A stretch of DNA of 64,000 nucleotides. It comes from Aplidium turbinatum (lineage: Eukaryota > Chordata > Ascidiacea > Aplousobranchia > Polyclinidae). This document shows positions 1 through 9,800 of this stretch, piece by piece; positions within the stretch are counted from its first letter, which is position 1, and each line of letters starts with the position of its first letter. The stretch spans positions 18,651,323 through 18,715,322 of the forward strand of contig OU964928.1 in assembly GCA_918807975.1 (NCBI GenBank), written 5' to 3'. The notes beneath the pieces were generated by a model, which searched no databases, was not told the DNA's origin, and saw nothing but the letters and a program-made list of their open reading frames with translations. Position numbers and translations under genes: made by a program.

Positions 1-446
1 TTTTTTCTGGTCATAACGATCCTGCTTCATAGAGTTTACTTATTTCCAAACTTTTGTTACCAGGTTTAACAATCTCAGATATGTAGGCCTACAGCAGAGG
101 AGTACAAATCCAAGATTTGTAGGGTCCTGATCCTACCCGGCTTATGTTTTCTGAGACCCGGATTAATTAGGAGGAGGAAGTACTTAGTCACGAGCCACCC
201 AAAGAAACAAAAAAAAACATGAAATGATTTTCCGTTTCTCTTGTTTTGTTTAATCACGTTTCTATCAGAAGAAACCGAAGATCAAGTAGCGCTGGTTCGG
301 CTCTTGGGGTGTGCACTCGAACAACGAATTTCAGGACTGCTCTCTATTAAGCAGTACCTAGTAGATGGGGTAGGTTGCGTGCAACAACGCTTCAACGATT
401 GAAAACTTCATTCCGTCGATTTTGTGTGAACGAGCCTGCGACAGTG
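1..446. other. flank with no recognised gene
   Basis: AT-rich DNA left of the transposon stack. The short open frames here have no recognisable protein character. Nothing else is supported. Confidence 0.5.
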
Positions 447-656
447 CAGGCCCGTAGCCAGGGGGGGTTCTCAGGGTTCCCGGGAACCCCCCCCCCCCTT
501 GAGCCCAAAAGGTCCACATTTTGGAGAAGTTGTAGTGTACATACGATCACAGGATCAGCTACCTATGATCAGCTGAAACCTTCCAGATAGTTCTGAATAA
601 ACATGTTAATATATTGTTGCTTGTTTAGAACAGGGTCCGCAAATACTTGTTGGCGC

Positions 657-800
657 GGACCAAATTTGGCTTAAAAAGCGAGTGGACCAAATTTGGCTTA
701 AAGAAAAAAAGAAAAAGGGACAAAGAAAAAACTTAAAGAAAAAAGAACAATGGACAAAAAGAAAAATGGACCAAATTTGGCTTAATAAGCGAGTGGACCT
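657..800. repeat. three interspersed copies of a 19-bp unit with purine-rich spacers
   Basis: The unit GGACCAAATTTGGCTTAA starts at about 657, 685 and 768; copies one and three are followed by the related AAGCGAGTGGACC. The spacer between copies two and three is an A/G-rich run. It is probably subterminal repeat DNA of the surrounding hAT-type element. Confidence 0.7.
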
Positions 801-805
801 ACTAA

Positions 806-1738
806 CTGTGGTCGTCGTCGTGTGAACTTCTAGGGCCAAGAATCTTTTCTTTTACCACCCCAGATTCACGATGTTCCAGAACTACACTGGAAGGCTACTG
901 GAGAGCAGCCAGTCTTTGGTTTCATCATCCAAGACGCGCAGACCTTCCACTCCGTTCTACAGTCATTGATGACGTGGTCTGCGGCCTGTTCCTCGGCACC
1001 ACATTTACAGAAGGAGGAAGAGGCCATTCACCATTGGTGCATGTTTGAGCGGAAAAGCCCGACGCCCGTACGAAAACTGTAGAGGCGCACCCATGCCTGT
1101 CTTTGTAGTGTCAGGCCTATGGAGCATGTGTCGGCGTAGATGTTTTGTTCATAAGCTTCGTTGATCAGAAGTTGAGCTGCTGGCACGAATGGGTGTCTTG
1201 ATTTCAGTTGACGGAGGTGCTCATTTGGAGAGCCGAGATCTTGTGGTAGAGAAGATGGTTAGGCTCCAGTGCTAGTCGACTGAGAGACAGAGTGGCTTCT
1301 TCACAACGAATATCAGCGGGTTGGATGCCAGCGAGAATGGGGAGATTGTCCAATGGTGTGGGACGCAGGCATCCAGTCACTGTGCGCAAGGCGCTGTTTA
1401 TAGCTGTGTCGATGTTGTGGCAGTGAGCACTGCAGCACCAAACAGGTGCACACTGCACAGTACTCTGATGAAGAGTAGACAAGGGCTAAGGCTGCGATAG
1501 GAAAAGTTTCAGCTCTCGCCCCCCAGCTGGAGCCTGCCAGGCGCTTGAGTAGCCCAGCGCGGAATGTCAGTTTCTTGCGCAGTGACACCAAATGATGGTG
1601 GTATGTGAGCGATCTGTCTAGTGTCACCCTAACATATTTTGGTTCGGGGCAGAAGGACAGAGGTTTTCCATTGTTCTGAACATGTAGCTCACGATCAGCT
1701 TCCCGATGTTTTAGGTGGAAAGACGAAACTCAGTGCGT
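806..1738 (-). pseudogene. 5'-truncated LINE: end of the reverse transcriptase ORF
   Basis: Read on the minus strand, frames encode VRVTLDRSLTYHHHLVSLRK, LLKRLAGSSWGARAET, CLRPTPLDNLPILAGIQPAD and, after a further frame change, QAWVRLYSFRTGVGLFRSN and CKCGAEEQAADHVINDC. This order is typical of the thumb and C-terminal zinc-knuckle of jockey/CR1-like non-LTR retrotransposons. At least one frameshift lies near 1460 and a stop near 1045, so it is dead. The 3' end runs into a short CGA-type tail near 810-825. The 5' part with the endonuclease and the catalytic YxDD is absent. It lies inside the hAT-type element 631-1870. Confidence 0.8.
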
Positions 1739-2234
1739 CAAAGTATATGATTGTATTTATTTTTGACATACAAGCTATATATTTATAGTAAGTTTAAACC
1801 CTTTTGCGACCCACTGTGGATGGTCTCGCGATCCAAATTTGGGTCGCAACCCACAATTTGCGGAACCCTGGTTTAGAACCTCGCATATCGTAGACAATTT
1901 AGGCTAAAAGCGAATAGCAGAAATTGTTATATTGCAAAATGTGCAGTAGCTTACATGACCTTAAAAGGGCATCCGCACCCTCTGCCTCCCGCTTCCGGCG
2001 CCCATGTAGATATGCTATTGTAAATGTGAAAATTGTTTGCAGCCTATTTATTTATTTCATTTTTGTAATGTTGACAATTTGAAGTTTGTTTTGTTTGTTG
2101 GCCTATATATTACGTACTGCCACTTCCTATGTTTTGATTGCTTGGGGACACACAAAGAAGAAAGTGTTACCAAAAAGTCCATATTTTTGGATTTGGGAAC
2201 CCCCCCCTTAAAAATGTCTGGCTACGGGCCTGGA

Positions 2235-2558
2235 CAGTGGTTCAAAACCTTTAGAAGCACAAATAGGTTACGGTATGTGAAACTGCAAGGATTAAGCTTT
2301 TTCGGTCTGAGGATAAAAATTCTCACAATCATTCACTGACCTACTTAGGGGCATGGGGATGGGGAAACGTGTGTGTTTTCAGAAGTAAGTATAAAGATTC
2401 AAGGGTTAAAACAACTTAATAGAATAAAAAAAAAAGTTCATTTATAAATTATTTTACAGCAGTCCCATTCCACAGAGTTGGATCGTCTCTGCACGACCCA
2501 TTTTTTGACCACTTGCAACCCATGTTTGGGTCGTGACCCATAGTTTGGGAACACACTG
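2235..2558. mobile_element. possible small hAT-type element
   Basis: The left sequence CAGTGGTTCAAAACC and the inverted right end CAGTGTGTTCCCAAACTATG are similar, and the right subterminal region GGGTCGTGACCC resembles the end of the element at 1870 in the same orientation. No target duplication was found. The left boundary overlaps the duplication of the 447-2232 element, so the two events may be connected. Confidence 0.4.
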
Positions 2559-3067
2559 CTATACGCTAAGGTGAAGACACAGTCAACGGATACTTAAAAT
2601 TTCCCTGAAGAAATAAGTGCTACGTAGCTATGTTGTAACTATACAGTATACAAAACTAGAGAAAATTCGTCTAAAAATAAGTTACAGAAATCCTTTTGTA
2701 GCCATGAAAAAGATTGTTTTAAACTTTAATTCTAAACCAAACCTGCAACTATACCTTCGATAGAAATCTATTTTTAATTGGATGAATTTGGTCAAATACA
2801 AAGTGTGCTTCTTCAGCTAAAAGACATTGCGAGCATTAAACATGCAAAAAAACAACTACCAATAGTCCAATACAAAGTAACAGTTGCTAACATTTTGTGG
2901 GGGGCAAGTCTTCAAGTCAACCTTTTCATTTTTATTTTGACATTTACACGGTTCATTTTGTTTGCAATAGTTTTGTTGTTGAAATTCTGGTGCCCTCAAA
3001 TTGTTTCTAGATCCGCTGGTGGAAGCTGTTGGGGTGTCACGTGACACAACATCCCATCCCTACGGTA

Positions 3068-4808
3068 CAGGGCCGGTTTTAGGCCGATTTGACCGATTAG
3101 ATCAAATTGGGCTCCGCACCTTGAAGGGGCCCCGCGCTAGCGGGGGTCTTTCTGTATTACGAGGTTTATACAAGTTCAAAGTAGCACAGGAGAAGATTTG
3201 TATAAAACACTATTAAGCACACTGAAGGAAATAAATTTAGAAGTGCAAGATATTCGAGGCCAAGGCTACGACAACGGTAGCAACATGAAAGGTCACACAT
3301 CTGGAGTACAAGCACGACTACTGAAAGAAAATTCAAGAGCGTTTTTTGTACCCTGTGCATGTCACAATTATAACCTATTACTCGGAGATGTAACCAAATG
3401 TTGTCCAGATGCTATAACATTCTTTGGAGTTTTGCAATCGATCTACACATTGTTCTCGGCATCAACTAAGAGGTGGGCTATTTTTAAAAAATATGTACCT
3501 GGGTTATCAGTAAAACCCTTGAGCACTACAAGATGGGAATGTCGCATTGACAGTGTTAAAGCTATCCGTTATCAGGTTGGAGAAGTATATGATGCTCTTG
3601 TTGAAATATCAGAGATAACAAATGAGCCGATGGTAAAAGCAGAAGCTGAATCTTTAGCAAACCAGCTAAAAGACTACAAATTTTGTGTTTCTTTGATATT
3701 TTGGTATGAAGTACTTTTTAAAGTTAACTACGTAAGCAAGGAACTACAAAGTGAAACAAAAGATATTAATGAAGGTATAGAGTCATTTAAAACACTCTTG
3801 TCATGGCTAAGAAATTATAGAGAAGAAGGCTTTAATGATGTTCTAATAGGTGCAAATGAATTGGCTGAATCGATTGAATTACCACCGGAGTCTAGAAAAT
3901 TTCATGAAAAAAAGATACGTCGAAGAAAGCGAATGTTTTTGTATGAAGCAGAGGATCAACCTAATGATGATCCAAAAGAAATGTACAGAGTTCAATGCTT
4001 CAACTTAGTCCTCGATCAAGCTATTCAGTCAATGGAAAGTAGATTTAAACAACTTAAAGATCATGCAAAATTATTTGGATTTATAAATAGCTTTCAAGAT
4101 ATGCGAAAGGAGGAAATAAGGGAGCACACATCAAACCTTGAAGCTGCTTTAACAATTACCACAAGAAGACAGGACGCTGAAGAAAAGATTGTTACAGAAA
4201 AAAACAAAGATATTTATGGGTATATGCTAGCTGAAGAACTTAAAGCTCTAAACACTTTCCTTCAACCCAGAATTAAGCCGTATGCCCTCTTTGAACACTT
4301 GATAGAAAACAATAGATTTACAACATTTCCTAATGTTTTCATTGCATTGAGGATTTATTTGACGATGCCAATAACTGTTGCATCAGGGGAAAGAAGCTTT
4401 TCAAAGCTGAAACTAATTAAAACGTACTTGAGATCTACAATCGCGCAAGAAAGACTTAACAGTTTGTCAATGCTTTCTATAGAATGCGAGATTGCTAAAG
4501 CCATTGACTTTGAAGTTATTTTGAATGACTTTGCTAATAAAAAGGCAAGAAAAGTTTTTTTCTGAAAAACTAAAGGTTAATTGCCTAATTTTCCTTTTTT
4601 GCTATTAAAAGTAAAACAACATATCGTAAATAAACATCCACATTACCTTTAATTTGTTTTATAGCAAGTAATAAATGTCTATCTTTGTAGTTTGTATGTA
4701 CTGGTATGTATTTTATGATATATAAACACCCATAAATTTTGCTATGAAGAGTAGGGGCCCCGTCATCACATTTCTAATTGAGCCCCGCGGTTCCTAGCAC
4801 CGGGCCTG
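3068..4808 (+). mobile_element. internally deleted hAT transposon (ZMYM1/TTF-type transposase family)
   Basis: Terminal inverted repeats CAGGGCCGGTTTTAGG and, inverted, CAGGCCCGGTGCTAGG flank a transposase ORF. The repeats continue into related GC-rich subterminal sequence (GGGGCCCCG on both sides). A near-identical 8-mer, TCCCTACG at 3057-3064 and TCCCTACC at 4811-4818, lies 2 to 3 bp outside the ends and may be the target duplication. The left end joins directly to the middle of the transposase, so the N-terminal zinc finger and first catalytic block have been lost. Confidence 0.85.
3141..4565 (+). pseudogene. hAT transposase, N-terminally deleted, with intact dimerisation domain
   Basis: The frame opens at 3141 with no proper start codon (the first in-frame candidate is TTG at 3198) and runs to TGA at 4563-4565, about 474 codons. 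It begins inside the transposase core: RFIQVQSSTGEDLYKTLL, then DIRGQGYDNGSNMKG with a catalytic-type Asp, and PCACHNYNLLLGD with the Cys/His pair of this family. STTRWECR follows. The C terminus IYLTMPITVASGERSFSKLK and LIKTYLRSTIAQERLNSLS is the hAT dimerisation domain. Relatives carry a TTF-type zinc finger and DUF4371 upstream, which are missing. The remaining ORF has no internal stop, suggesting a recent loss. It is unlikely to be active alone. Confidence 0.88.
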
Positions 4809-4819
4809 AGTCCCTACCA

Positions 4820-6641
4820 ATCGCTGGGCTTCTGTACAAAACCATCGAATGGACTCGCAAACTTTCATCATTTTATTGGAAATAACAATATGCATCGTTG
4901 CAACTGTCAACCAATGGCAATGGTTTCCTAGCAACAATAAATTCGAACAAATAAATAAAAAATGTCGTAAACTAAAACTTTTTACAAGCACTGCAGTACA
5001 GAGAACAGAGCTAGCTGAAAAAAATGCAGCTTTTACGTTTTTGCTTTGCCGCAGAAAAAACGTTGATAGACAAAATATATCGTTAAGTTTACAGACACAG
5101 CCTTCATTGCGTAAATAAAGGACTTGTTGTTGGAAAACCAAATTCCTTTGTTTGATCTTGCAGCGCTAAAGCCACGGCGTGCCTTATGCTGAACAACGTA
5201 TTTTCAACTGCATTGCAGTAAAACCACAGTACGTTCATGTGAGATAAGCACTCAATAAGCAAGAAAGCATTACAATTCTCACGTTTTACCAAATACAGTA
5301 AGGAGGAAAAGAAAACGTATCTCTTACAACAGAAACTTCACAAACAAAATATTGCAGAAAACACAAAGCAGAGTATGAAAGTGTAAGAAACGTCAAACAA
5401 ATTTGAAGTCACAAATATATTGGGGTAAGGAAAGCAACAAGTAATTTACTTGTTCTTCACCCATGAAAATATTCTTTTGAAGCGACTCGAGCCATGAATG
5501 ATGACGTCACGCTTACTCCACAGCGACAACCAGCGAATAAAACGCTTAATCTTTGTACTCTTTAGTGGCACACCATCAATATCCAAACGTATTTTTGGCC
5601 TATACCAAATGAGGAGCTAGAATGGCAGTAAAGTGTTAAAATGATCAGATTGTTTCGCTCAAACAGCGACAGAAGAAAGAAAACTGCTTCAGCAAAAACA
5701 CAATTGTCAAAATAAGTAAAATAGTTTAGAACAATTTTGTGCCGAACTACATGTTCAGTCAACGTGACGCTATCAGACGCACAAAAACAAAACAAAATTT
5801 AATCACGCAATGAGAATCACCTCTGACACGCTGCCACTTTCGTCACTTTAAAAATAAACGCTGAAAGCAACCGGGTTATCAGTAAAGAAGGGAAGTCTTG
5901 ACGTAACTATGCTGCAAAAAAGACTACAGTGCTGTCTTTACTTGGTAGGAAACAGCGCTTGAAGGTGCTTGCAGTACCCACGTATAGCCAAGTGAGAACG
6001 TAATGCCGTGACAACATAATCCTTGTTATCTTACGTTATGTCTTTACGTAAACATTAACGTCAGTACGTAGCGTACGATTATGACAGTCATTAGTGCGGC
6101 GAAATGTGATCTTGATATCCAGAGGTGAGGTATAAAAGAGATTAAACTCGAGAAAAAAATGCTGAGGAGTTAAAAGTAGACAATTTTGTAAGTTTAGGGC
6201 GACCGCTAGACTATTTGTCTTCATGAGGTAAGAAAATTACTGCGTCAGAGGCACAGGACGAAGAATTACTCTATCGCTGGAAGAAAAAGTGGAGAAAATG
6301 AGCTTGGATTTGCCAGCAAATAAGTTCAACTGCTGTTTGCAGAAAAGCTAATATTGCTCATTGAAAAATGAACAAAGAAATGGGCAGCACCACTGTCAAA
6401 TGGTATCGAATGTTTTCTTTGGAAAAAAAGAACCAAGCATCTAATCTACGCATTGTATGCAGTAACGTCGTATACCAGCAAGTTACCCATCCTGGTGTCG
6501 TAAGTGTAGTGGGTAGATTATAATGCTACTGCCACGGAAAATGGGAGCACACTGCTCATCGTGAGTTTGCATGATCTCTTGAACGAAATCATTTTCGGAG
6601 GATGTGTCTCTTTTGACATGATTGCATCCTTTCCGTCATTT
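4820..6641. other. robo 3' UTR and/or intergenic DNA
   Basis: AT-rich sequence between the hAT element and the robo stop codon. It should contain the robo 3' UTR on the minus strand, but I could not place the poly(A) site. The plus-strand ORF 4849-5118 (89 codons) shows no recognisable domain. A palindromic TGACGTCA (CRE-like octamer) occurs near 5503; its function is unknown. Confidence 0.5.
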
Positions 6642-6895
6642 TCATTGACTTTGATCGCTGTAATCTTCACAAAAATCCGACGTCGATACTTCGGGAACAT
6701 CAGACAGTTCCTGCGGCTTGCTCTGGATAGATTTCCCGCCTGAACCACCGCCAAAAGCCAACCTCGCGTTTTGGTACTGACTCAAACCAGGATTGCAATT
6801 GGTCGGAGTGACGTCATATTGAGAATAGACTATAGCGTCATCGGGATTGGGGTGATGTTGATTCGACTTGGGATTGTTGGGATAGCTCTTAGCAT
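6642..6895 (-). CDS. robo: robo exon 27: C terminus and stop codon
   Basis: Acceptor ATTGTAG, then DAKSYPNNPKSNQ, VYSQYDVTPTNCNPG, and the C-terminal acidic SDVPEVSTSDFCEDYSDQSQ before TGA at 6642-6644. It repeats the YDVTPTN motif of exon 26. No canonical AATAAA was noticed on this strand in the first few hundred bases downstream, so the 3' end is not defined. Confidence 0.9.
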
Positions 6896-9800
6896 CTACA
6901 ATACAACGGAAGATACAATTAGTCTTCAATGAGTACAGTAGTTTAACACAGACTCTAGCAAACACACAAAGAAGTACACATTCTTTGACTGGAGTAATTT
7001 TTTCACTGCAAAGCATCTTATCAACGCCTTCACAAATAATCGTTTGAAACAGAGCTAGTCGACATACACTGTAACAATGCAATAAAACGTGGTTCTGTTA
7101 GTACAAACCTGACAAGTTGTTGGGGCGCAGAGAAGAACCACCAAGTATACGACCTGGGGAACCCACACGTTGGGGACGCAATAGGTTTTGCTGTTTGGTC
7201 GGTGAGTGAGGCTGGAACTGCCAGCAGGTTGAGGCTGTGCTGACATAACCACTCTGCTCTGACACGCCGCTGGCAGTTGGTGACACAGGACTGGGATAAG
7301 AATTGTCGCCGGTTCGAGGTCTGGCGAGAGCATCGCTTATGTTTAAACTGGGAAGTTTGTTCACGTTTTGATTTGTCGGAGTAACATCGTAAGAAGATAA
7401 GTTTCCGGCTGTCCTGCTCCGGTTCACTTTCGTCCTCATCTTGTTTCCTTCTCCACTTCCTCCACTGGCGCTGCTGTTCAAGCTGTTGTGATCGGTCGAG
7501 CATCCTACTCCGGCGCTCATCCCGCTATCTCCGGTGTTGTGTCTACAGGATGAGGAGGAGCTGCTGGCGCTATTTATACGATTCAAGTTGGTGGTGGACG
7601 TCTTTGGACGCCTGATCTTTCCTCCTTTTTTACTGCCTCTTGACACCTCAGAGCTCAGACTTTGGCCGGAGTTTTCCTGGAGAAGAGGCTCTTCATCACA
7701 TTGACGAGGATGATGATAAGTGTTCGCATATTGTCTCTTAGGAGACTTGTCGGGGGGTTTAAAGCTGCGAGGTGGTAACTTAAAAGATGGTTCCTCAGAC
7801 AACAAGTTTTGGCCGACCTGAAAATGATAAACCTGGAGTCATCTTCAAACTGATAGTAGTGGTAGCGTCACATGGTTGTCCCATTTAAAAAACGGATTTT
7901 AGATGTCGCAGCTAGAGCTTAAAAGCATTGTCACATGTGTGGATTGCATGAATGTGTTAATTTTCAAACCAATACCGTATTTTCTTATCAGAAAAACCAC
8001 AATCTTTGTACGCTACAAAATTTTTACATTTGCTTTTTATGTAATATTATTGAATAAAAACAGCAAAACTTATAATCAAATTTAGCATGTAGGCTAGTTC
8101 AAACCCTGCGAATTTTTTAATGTCTAGATAAAATGCGACAAAAAGGATTTGTCAACTCACTTGAGAAGCTGATTCCATGTGAAACGACTCTTCGGATGAT
8201 GAAGACGCAATAGATTCATGGTCGTAAGGTGAGATTCGAACGTCTGAATCTGTTCCGTATCCATTCATCATTGACACATTGGACACTGAAACAAACAAAA
8301 ATATAAACAAATAGAAAAGTTCCAATGAGTAACAATAAAACGTCTTCTGAAGATAAATTATCTCAAGAAAATGCAAACCGTCTCTAATAATGATATTGCT
8401 TTCGTGGACTGACCTGCTAAGCTGCTTCTAGGATCGTTATTGCCATGGTAACTACGGACCTGTAGCTGGCCCACTCTGTCGTTTTCATTATCAGTGTCTC
8501 CTTCCGATGGCCCCCCTAGGTAGCCGAGGTTTGAGACATCCCTGAAATACAACTCAACGGTCAGAACAAATGAATAAATTCATAAAGCCATTTTCGAATA
8601 CTGTACCTCGGTTGCAAAACAGGACATGAAAGAATAACCGACCAGGCCACCATATTTCTCAGTTTTCTACCAACATATAAACTGGTTTTTAATTTTCTAG
8701 ATTTATGACGTTGTAAGTTACCTGTTGTGATCAAACTGAATAGACGGGTGGCCATACTGGAAGTTGGATGCGTTACGTACAGGTGGGGTGGGAGGGACAG
8801 TTGATGCATTTCCTTGAAAATCATCCGGACTGGTAAAAGAAAAAAGATTTTATATTCTTTTGCAATATTTACATTTTTTTATTTCCTTAAAACTCCTTAC
8901 AATTTGTCCACCCATTGATATTAAACATTATAAATCACAAGTACAGTTTCACATAGTGGTGACCTCACAAGCACAGCGAACATTGTGCTTGCTTCACTCA
9001 GGTGCCAACAGACACCGGGATTCAAACCTACCGTGCAGCCAAAGGAGTGTTCTGGAGGGAGTCGATGCCTGTGTCTGTATCAGTTGGGAAGTTGTTTGCC
9101 GCTCCTGCATTTGCTGATCTGCTCCCTCGAGCGGAACGACGTGACTTTTGACCCGAACGCGATGACCTTTCACCTGTCGACTGCATGTTGCTGCTTGTCC
9201 GACTTCTAGAGAGGAATCAATATAAAATTTAATATCTCACGTTTCGTGGAGCACTACGTTTGACATCTTCTTGTTTTTGAAGCAATAAAGAATCCAATCA
9301 ACAGCTAAAATTTAAAGTAACAACGTTTCAATAGATTCCAAAATAAAACTTCGTCACTGCACTTTTCATTAAAAGTCTTGCTTTAAACTTGCCAATGATC
9401 TAATTGTAAAAGGATACGTAGTGCGATAAAGAAGAGATCAAAATAGAAAAAGATCAGTACAAACCATTCTCATTTAAATAGCATAAATAACATAGAGAAA
9501 AAAAAGATCTATTTGAATGCGAATGATATGTACTGACAAAGCTATAGTTATGTGGCGAAAGCTCTATAGTATTCTTGAATTTATCAAATTAGTGTGGTAC
9601 CCTCTGCTTTTGATCAATAGATTACCTGTCACTTAAAGCGGTTCGTTGGGACATAGGAGGACTTGGTGGAGGGGGAGGAAGATTTGGACCTCCGTGTATA
9701 TTATTCATGGAGCTATTGGCCATAAATCTCATCTCTTGCTCCGAAGGATTAGGAGAACAAAAGTTATTTCCACTTTGCTGCCGCACAAACTGATGTTGTT

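Larger units (their letters stand above)
631..1870. mobile_element. non-autonomous hAT-type element inserted in the 447-2232 element
   Basis: Left end CAGGGTCCGCAAAT and the inverted right end CAGGGTTCCGCAAAT match apart from one extra base. The 8-bp target duplication GTTTAGAA is perfect on both sides (623-630 and 1871-1878), the hAT signature. Inside are a short repeat array (657-800) and a LINE fragment. The right subterminal region carries the GGGTCGCAACCC motif common in Charlie/ZBED-type hAT ends. Confidence 0.8.
447..2232. mobile_element. non-autonomous hAT-type element, outer member of a nested stack
   Basis: The ends are inverted copies of CAGGCCCGTAGCCAG (15 of 15 matching), followed on both sides by a run of G or C and GGGTTCCC. 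The 7-bp direct repeat GACAGTG lies directly outside both ends (440-446 and 2233-2239). hAT elements usually make 8-bp duplications, so this is one short or slightly decayed. The element encodes no transposase and has been lengthened by the insertion at 631-1870. Its own sequence is about 540 bp. Confidence 0.75.

Noticed and set aside
2037-2339. Plus-strand ORF of 100 codons
   Set aside because: It crosses the right end of the 447-2232 hAT-type element and so is not a host gene.
3057-4818. TCCCTACG/TCCCTACC as the certain target duplication of the 3068 hAT
   Set aside because: The two 8-mers differ at one base and lie 2-3 bp outside the ends, so this is recorded only as possible.
4849-5118. 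Plus-strand ORF of 89 codons next to the hAT element, with AATAAA just after the stop
   Set aside because: No domain, no splice-site support and length within chance; AATAAA is common in such AT-rich DNA.
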